In this document: positions 58,256 through 64,000 of the stretch, piece by piece
How the letters are laid out: the number at the start of each line of letters is the position of its first letter
Position numbering within the stretch: position 1 is the stretch's first letter
Assembly (NCBI GenBank): GCA_021527695.1
Contig: JAKFAO010000009.1
Coordinates: 868,001-932,000, forward strand
Direction: 5' to 3'
Length of the DNA stretch: 64,000 nt
Source of the DNA: Naematelia aurantialba
Lineage: Eukaryota; Basidiomycota; Tremellomycetes; Tremellales; Naemateliaceae
Notes under the pieces: model-generated
What the model was told of the DNA's origin: nothing
Database searches by the model: none
What the model saw: only the letters and a program-made list of their open reading frames with translations
Program-made: the position numbers and the translations under genes

Positions 58256-61200
58256 GAGTCGTATCTTGTTTGAATCCAAGTTCAGAGAGAAGTGATCGCA
58301 GCCATGTAGCCTCACGTGCGGCTTCTGATGCTGCGATATACTCAGCTTCGAGCGTAGACTGCGCAACCGTAGATTGTCGCTTCGATTGCCAGTTAATCGT
58401 ACTGTCGCAGAACTTGAAGACGTATCCGGTCGTAGACTTTCGAGTTTCCTTACATCCAGCATAGTCAGCATCAACCCACCCCTCCAAGGGACTAGGTTGA
58501 CCTCCAAGCGTAAGAGCGTAGTCTTTCGTGCATAAGAGGTACGAAAGCGTGCGCTTTGCAAGCTGCCAGTGGGTCTCGAATGGTTTCGCACTAAATCGTG
58601 ATAGGTAACGTGCGGCGTAGCATATGTCGGGTCGCGTCGAACCTGCGATCCACATCAAGCAGCCTATGAGCTCTTGGAAGGTGGTTTGGATCGCAGTCGT
58701 AGTGTCTGTATCGTGTACGATATCTCCCGAATATGCTGGGAGAGGAGTCGTATATGATTGTTTTGTAGTATCGAATCGTGTTGCGACCTGTTCGATGTAT
58801 GCTGGTTGACTGAGAGTTATGACCTTGCGTGTACGATCACGATTAACCTTCAGGCCTAGGATCTGGGTCATCTCTCCCATCTCTGTCATAGACCACTTGG
58901 CCTTAAGATGGTCCATAAGTGTATTGATCGTATGTTGGTCGTGCGCTGCAATGACCAAATCGTCCATGTATGCGAGTAGAATGATAGGGCCATTCGATCG
59001 AGTCGAAGACTTGTAGTACATTCCCCAGTCAGATTCCAATCGAACAAAGCCTAGGTATGCAAGCGCATCACCCAGTTCTGTCCACCATATGCGTGCGGAC
59101 TGTTTGAGACCGTAAAGCGAACCTTTGAGTCGTAATGCATTGCACCCAGGTGCATGTACGACCGCATCGGGATATTGCATGTAGATCTCCTCTTCTAGCC
59201 TCCCATTCAGGTAGGCTCCCTCTACATCTGCCTGATGTAGTTCCAGATCGTATGCGGCTGCGATTGTGAGGAGTAGCCGCAGACTGACCATGCGACCAAC
59301 TGGAGCATACGTTTCTTCGTAATCAACTCCAGGCTGTTGAGAGAAGCCTTTTGCAACCAATCTCGCTTTGTACTTCACGATGCGTCCATTTGCATCGCGC
59401 TTGATCGCAAAGACCCATCGTGAGTCGATAGCCTTTCGATCGTGTGGGAGTACTGTTTCTTCCCAAGTGTCTTTGCCTTCGATATTTGTAAGCTCTTTCT
59501 CCATAGCTTCGATCCAGTGCTTTCGATCCGCACTCGCAAGTGCTTCTGTAGCTGTTGTAGGTGCAGTCGTATCACCTTTAATCGCAAGTATCATTGCGAC
59601 CTCTGATGCAAGGTATGCAGCCCTTGCATTCGCTCCGTGCCAAGTCGTATGCGATACGCTCCCCCTGTTCTCCCCTTTCTCCCTCAACCTTTGACTTTGC
59701 CTTGCAGGGAGCATACGCACAGGCGCACGCACCTCCTCTACAGGAGTCTCAAGGATAGGTGTAGGGTCCACAGGGGGTGGAGTTACCATACGTTCGACTG
59801 CAGGTATGGGTGTTACGACTTGAGGGGGCGTAGGTGGTCGTACTGGTTGTGGTGCTGGTAGAGGTTCTACTACCAGTGGCTGAGGTACCACTATAGGCTG
59901 AGGCTGTACGCTCTGAGGCATACTCGTAGGTGGTGTGTGCGGTCGTATGGGCATAGGCATTACGTTTGCGCTTTTGACATCCCTGCTGACTAGGATATGT
60001 CCATCTCGTTCGAATCGTACGATCCACCCACTCATGCCCTCATACTGTCCCAGTACTCTGGCCAACTCTCCCTTGTTGAAGTCTAGTTGCGATTTGTTGC
60101 GAGTTTCAGAAGGGATCTGAACGTATACGAACTCACCGAATGCGAACGACTTTGCAAGGTGAGGCTTTCGACCAGTGAGGTTGAACCATGCATTTACGCC
60201 CTCTCGATTTTGACTTGTCTTCATAAGCATGACTGAAGCGTATCGTACAGCATAATCCCAATAGTCGTGATTGAGCAAAGCTGTAGATAGCATCGAAGCA
60301 GCCATCTCTTTGAGCGTACGGTTGAATCGTTCAGCCGTACCATTTAACTCGGGCGTATATCGTGGCGAGACTTGATGTATAATACCCTTCATAGAGTACC
60401 ATACGTTTGCACGATCGCTAACGTATTCGCCTCCTCCATCTGATCGAATGAAGCGTACCTTCTGACCAAGTTGCCTTTCGATCTTATTGGCAAACTCTTG
60501 AAGGTAGGAAAGAGTCCATTTGCGATCTGGTGTGGTTACGACACGATTGACCTTGGAATAGTCATCGTACATCGTAATGATGTATCGCGATCCAGTCGCA
60601 GAGGGGTTGACTGGGCCAGATATGTCTGAGTGTATGACTTCGCAGTTGCGCGTACCATGTGGACTCGTGTCGTCCTTAGGCAATCGAATTGCCTTGCGTT
60701 CTTGGCAAGTCGCACAGTCCGTAGACTTGAAAGGATCATTCTCCAAGTCCTTGATATCGTATCGCAGCTCACCCAAGCGTGCGAGTTCGAGTATCTTCTT
60801 GCGACCAATGTGGCCCAAGCGATTGTGTTCGAGTTGAAGGGGACTCATGCGCTCTGCATGACTGATCGTACCCTCTGTACTCACAAGCGTACCCATTCGA
60901 ACGAAAGATAACACTCCTTCATCCACAATTGGCACCTTCTCTTGACCACGATTGACTGTACGATTCGTAAAGTCAATTGTCCAGCCACGCTGTCGTAGCA
61001 AACCAGTCGAAAGAATGTTCTGTCTTGCGTGTGGGATGTAGTATACATCCATGAGTCGTATGCCTTGACCAGATGGTAGCTTGAGTACAATTTCACCCTT
61101 CTCATACGCTTCCATCTTCGAATTTGAATCAGCCAAGCCAAATCGAACTGGAGGATCGAGCTTGATCGTATTCGACAGAAGGTTGCGATCAGGCGTAAGG

Positions 61201-61425
61201 TGGTGAGTCGCACCACTATCGAGAAGGAAATGGGGTGCGATCGAAGAGGCGTAACTACAGACGTAGTCACTCAGGATCAGACTAGCTGAAGCAGCCCAAT
61301 ACTGGTCCACCTTGGGATGCGATCCGATCGAATGCGCTTGATGCTTTGGTTGATTTCCCTTGTTACGCTTTTCGTCTCGCATGCGCTTGCGACAGTCCTT
61401 CTTGATATGTCCCTTCTTGTGGCAC
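58256..61425 (-). pseudogene. Copia gag-pol polyprotein, main part (truncated at both ends)
   Basis: One open frame of about 1,055 codons. It begins inside a retroviral-type zinc knuckle (CHKKGHIKKDC, first half missing) and then has the protease motif HFLLDSGATHHLTPD. The integrase has its HHCC finger (HNRLGHIGRKK ... CATCQERK) and DDE residues around IHSDISGP, RFIRSDGGGEYVS and ELNGTAERFNRTLKEM. Reverse transcriptase includes WVFAIKRDANGRIVKYKARL, QADVEGAYLNG and the YMDD box in LLAYMDDLVIAAHD, and RNase H starts WVDADYAG. The frame stops being copia exactly at the GAGTC target duplication (58256-58260). No internal stop was found, so the breaks at both ends are the only visible damage. GC content and codon use are lower and more A/T-ending than in host genes. 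Confidence 0.92.
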
Positions 61426-61914
61426 TGTTACGGCCGTGTCTCTGATGATTCGACAGAGGAAACGGGTAATCGGGCGATTCGACTATACCGAAATAGTCTC
61501 GAACCGGAAGCGGAAGGCTTTCGGCTGAAGATTTGTCAAACTATCGACAATCGAGGTGAATCGAGGAAATCGAAATGATATCGAGAGTAACATACGAGTT
61601 TTGATCCCTGGGGGGATCAAGGCAGATCTATCTACTTATATATTGCAGCATCTTATCTATTTCCAATGCTGTTGTTGCCAATAGAATCACCTATTTCCAA
61701 TATTATTACTAAGCATCAATTCGAGGTTTTCGAGGAGGTTGAATTGAGGAATCGAGAGTAAACGAGTGACGAAGTAAGTTATCGAGATTTGAATGAGTGA
61801 CGAAGAGAGTGTCGAGGTGATTCAAGTAATAATCGAGATAGATCGAGAGGTTGAAAAGGTTGAAAAGTAAGTCGAGAGTATTCGAGGTAAATCGAGGTGA
61901 GTCGGGTCATGACA
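61426..61914 (-). repeat. 3' LTR of the second gypsy element
   Basis: 489 bp with TGTCATGACC at its start on the minus strand and GGCCGTAACA at its end. The start word TGTCATGAC is shared with the LTR of the first gypsy element. The boundary at 61426 coincides with loss of the copia frame. The adjoining 5 bp, GGCAC (61421-61425), should be the target duplication. Confidence 0.8.
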
Positions 61915-62491
61915 GTACCCCCGGCGAAAAGGGAAGTACGAGCTCCTGTGAGTTTTGATTGTATTTCTTGTATTTGAAGTGGTGTTGAATGCATCGAAAT
62001 ATTGTTGAATCGATTTCGTATGCATGAAACGAGTTGTAATGGTTGATTTTGGTCGATATGCATCGATGTGTGTCGAATATGCATCGATATGCATTGAATT
62101 GTGTTTTGCATGCATCGATATGCATCGAATTGTGTCGATTATGCATTTGTATGCATGAAAGCGGTCGATATTTGAAATTGATAAGGTTGATTCCAGGATG
62201 ATGTGGCATTAAGTGCTGAAAAACGCGAAGTCAAAGGATCCAGAAACAAGGCGAATTGTCCGAAATGGTCTTTGATTCGTTTGAAACCTTGCAAAACAAG
62301 AGCCCGAATCTTGCGATAATGGTTTCGATGGTCGAACCGACACTTCGAAAGAAATTCAAGCTGATTTCGAGGGAATTGAAGGAACTTTCAGAGGTAATTG
62401 GAGGCGAAGAGTGATTGAAATGGATCGAAATGGGTTGAAAAGTAAATAAGTTGGAATGAATTTGAATTCGTTGGAATGAATAGTCAGTGAA
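61915..62491 (-). other. Non-coding tail of the second gypsy between pol and LTR
   Basis: AT-rich, without a supported gene. Between 61,985 and 62,160 the words ATGCATCGAT and TATGCATCGA recur at least seven times at irregular spacing, many as overlapping palindromes. Frames here translate to repeated His/Met/Ile peptides. Confidence 0.6.
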
Positions 62492-64000
62492 TTAGTACGA
62501 TTGAGGCGAAGGTTTGTTTGGGTAGAGAGCATGGTATTTTTGAATAAGTTCGGTAGAGTTTTTGAGATGAATTGGTGGTTCCCAAGTATTTTCGGATGGA
62601 TCGTCATAACCTTTCCACTTTACAAGGTAACGAAGTGGTGGTTTGTAGCGACGATCGATTTTCGAGTCCAAGATCTCTTCGACTTCATGTTCGATTTGAC
62701 CTTGAATTTCAATTGGTGGTGGAGGTGGTTGATTTCGATTATTGAGAGTATTTTCGTGGTATGGTTCGAGGAGGTTGACATGGAAAACGTTGTGAATTTG
62801 ATAGGATCGAGGTAGATCGAGACGATAGGCATGAGACGAAATCTTTTCGGTGATCTTGAAAGGACCAATGTACTTATAATCGAGTTTCTTCGTTGCACGT
62901 TTAGTGTCGATATTCTTTGTCGAGAGAAGAACTTTGTCTCCAATATTGTATGTTGGTGATTCAGATCGATTTCGGTTGGCGAATTTGGCTTGCGAGGTTT
63001 TCATGTCATCAATTGTTGAGCGAAGATATTGATTTAGATGAGCGACTTGTTGAGCAAAGGATTGTGCTTCAAGATTGGGTGGCGAATTGGTTGTCGAAAT
63101 AGGATCGAAGGACGAACGAGGGTGGAAACCTTTGTTAGCAAAGAAAGGTGTTACCGAAGTGGTCGAATGTTCCGAATTGTTGTAGGCAAACTCAGCGATA
63201 GGTAGTAATCGGGACCAATCGTCTTGTTGATAGTTGCCAAAGATACGAAGATACTGTTCAAGCCATTGATTGACAGATTCGGTTTGTCCATCAGTTTCAG
63301 GATGGAAAGCGGTAGAGAAACTGAGGTCGATTTGGAGTAACGAAGTGAGAGATCGCCAGAATGCAGAAGTAAATTCTGATCCACGATCTGAAACGATATT
63401 CGAAGGGATGCCATGTTTCGATATTACACAGCGAATGTATAATTCGGCGAGTTGTTGAGCAGTGATGTCAGTACGACATGGTTCGAAAATAGCCATTTTG
63501 GTAAGTCGATCTACAGCGACAAAAATCGAGTTGTACCCATTCGATTCGGGTAGCCATTCGATGAAGTCCATTGAGACCGATGACCAAGCAGAGCTAGGAG
63601 TGGGAAGCGATTTGAGGAAACCATATGGTTTATGGCGACGAGTTTTGTTTCGAGCACAAAGATCACACGAGTTGACAAATTCTTTCACGAAAGACTTGAT
63701 TCCTGGCCAATAGAAGTGGCGAGACAGGAGTCGAAGAGTTCGAGCACGTCCTGGATGTCCTGAAAGTTTTGTATCGTGGCATTCTTGTGTAAGTCGAAGG
63801 TGAAGGTTATCGAAGTCGGGGACGAAGTAACAATGATCACGGCGAATAAGTGATTCGTTGTCGATACGATAGTTTTTGGTTTCAAGTGTGGTACCTGAAC
63901 CAGACGAAAGTCGATTGAATAGATCTCGAGTTGTTGGATCTTGCAGTTGAGCCTGTCGAATAGACTCAAGTGTTGACGAATGAAGAGTCGAAGTTAGGAA
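62492..64000 (-). CDS. Second gypsy pol, integrase and chromodomain (partial)
   Basis: An open frame from the window edge to the stop at 62492 (about 502 codons). It contains the integrase HHCC finger (HDTKLSGHPGRARTLRLLSR ... CDLCARNK), the catalytic core (VSMDFIEWLPESNGYN, IVSDRGSEFTSAFW, FHPETDGQTESVNQ), the GPFKITEKI...HNVFHVNLLEPY domain, and a canonical chromodomain (VEEILDSKIDRR ... RYLVKWKGYDDPSENTWEP). No stop or frameshift is seen. Codons favour A/T in the third position, unlike the first gypsy element. The N-terminal part (gag, protease, RT) is outside the window. Confidence 0.92.
   Translation of the reverse strand, partial: FLTSTLHSSTLESIRQAQLQDPTTRDLFNRLSSGSGTTLETKNYRIDNESLIRRDHCYFVPDFDNLHLRLTQECHDTKLSGHPGRARTLRLLSRHFYWPGIKSFVKEFVNSCDLCARNKTRRHKPYGFLKSLPTPSSAWSSVSMDFIEWLPESNGYNSIFVAVDRLTKMAIFEPCRTDITAQQLAELYIRCVISKHGIPSNIVSDRGSEFTSAFWRSLTSLLQIDLSFSTAFHPETDGQTESVNQWLEQYLRIFGNYQQDDWSRLLPIAEFAYNNSEHSTTSVTPFFANKGFHPRSSFDPISTTNSPPNLEAQSFAQQVAHLNQYLRSTIDDMKTSQAKFANRNRSESPTYNIGDKVLLSTKNIDTKRATKKLDYKYIGPFKITEKISSHAYRLDLPRSYQIHNVFHVNLLEPYHENTLNNRNQPPPPPIEIQGQIEHEVEEILDSKIDRRYKPPLRYLVKWKGYDDPSENTWEPPIHLKNSTELIQKYHALYPNKPSPQSY

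Larger units (their letters stand above)
49172..61425 (-). mobile_element. Ty1/copia retrotransposon, interrupted twice
   Basis: A copia-type element on the minus strand. Its pol occupies 58256-61425, and after the inserted gypsy element continues in the same frame from 50432 to 49544. The right end (its 5' part: 5' LTR and most of gag) has been separated by the second gypsy element at 61426 and lies outside the window if still present. The left end is its 3' LTR. Domain order is that of Pseudoviridae-type elements: zinc knuckle, protease, integrase, reverse transcriptase, RNase H. Coordinates include the nested gypsy (50433-58255). Confidence 0.88.
61426..64000 (-). mobile_element. Second Ty3/gypsy chromovirus, AT-rich, 3' part only (runs off the window)
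   Basis: A minus-strand element whose 3' LTR is 61426-61914 and whose pol enters from beyond 64000. It is inserted into the copia gag zinc-knuckle coding sequence. Base composition is clearly more AT-rich than the first gypsy element and the host genes. Confidence 0.88.

Overview
The window is nuclear DNA of a basidiomycete fungus, probably an Agaricomycotina species; I cannot name the genus. The evidence is dense genes with many short GT-AG introns (mostly 38-120 nt), very small exons, a fungal-type fused ADE2, an ERMES subunit (MDM34), a PriA-type cysteine-rich secreted protein, a fungal betaine-lipid synthase, and chromodomain Ty3/gypsy plus Ty1/copia retrotransposons. Many genes were rebuilt exon by exon. 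Where exon coordinates are listed, the summed length is a multiple of three and the join reads through family motifs.

Region 1 (1-49,100) is a housekeeping chromosome arm. In order: DNA primase small subunit PRI1 (+), mitochondrial RRG7-like protein (+), TGS1 cap hypermethylase (-), ADE2 (+), GRASP Golgi protein (+), PRMT3 (-), a PriA-like secreted protein (+), a UIM/vWA protein (+), betaine lipid synthase BTA1 (-), an unrecognised coiled-coil protein (-), MDM34 (+), a membrane alpha/beta-hydrolase-like protein (-), RAB11/Ypt3 GTPase (+), an ERI1-type exonuclease (+), the splicing factor Saf4/CCDC130 (+), the enoyl-CoA reductase TSC13 (-), and mitochondrial ribosomal protein uL2m (+). They do not form a pathway cluster. 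TGS1/ADE2, TSC13/uL2m and hydrolase/RAB11 are divergent pairs. CACGTG recurs in several promoter regions. Intergenic DNA and introns hold many short tandem repeats.

Region 2 (about 49,170-64,000) is a nest of LTR retrotransposons. A Ty1/copia element on the minus strand is broken twice. A complete 7,823-bp Ty3/gypsy chromovirus (50,433-58,255) sits inside its RNase H domain. It has 413-bp LTRs with no difference seen, a GAGTC target duplication, intact gag and pol, and a primer-binding site that pairs perfectly with a 14-nt stretch just downstream of the LTR TATA box, as expected for Tf1-like self-priming. A second, more AT-rich gypsy element begins at 61,426 inside the copia gag zinc knuckle and runs off the window.

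The most unusual feature is extra cysteine-cluster coding capacity in both families. The young gypsy carries a spliced three-exon, 300-codon-position antisense gene between pol and the 3' LTR. The copia pol ORF carries a C-terminal extension with a similar C-x2-C-x6-C ... C-x2-C pattern.
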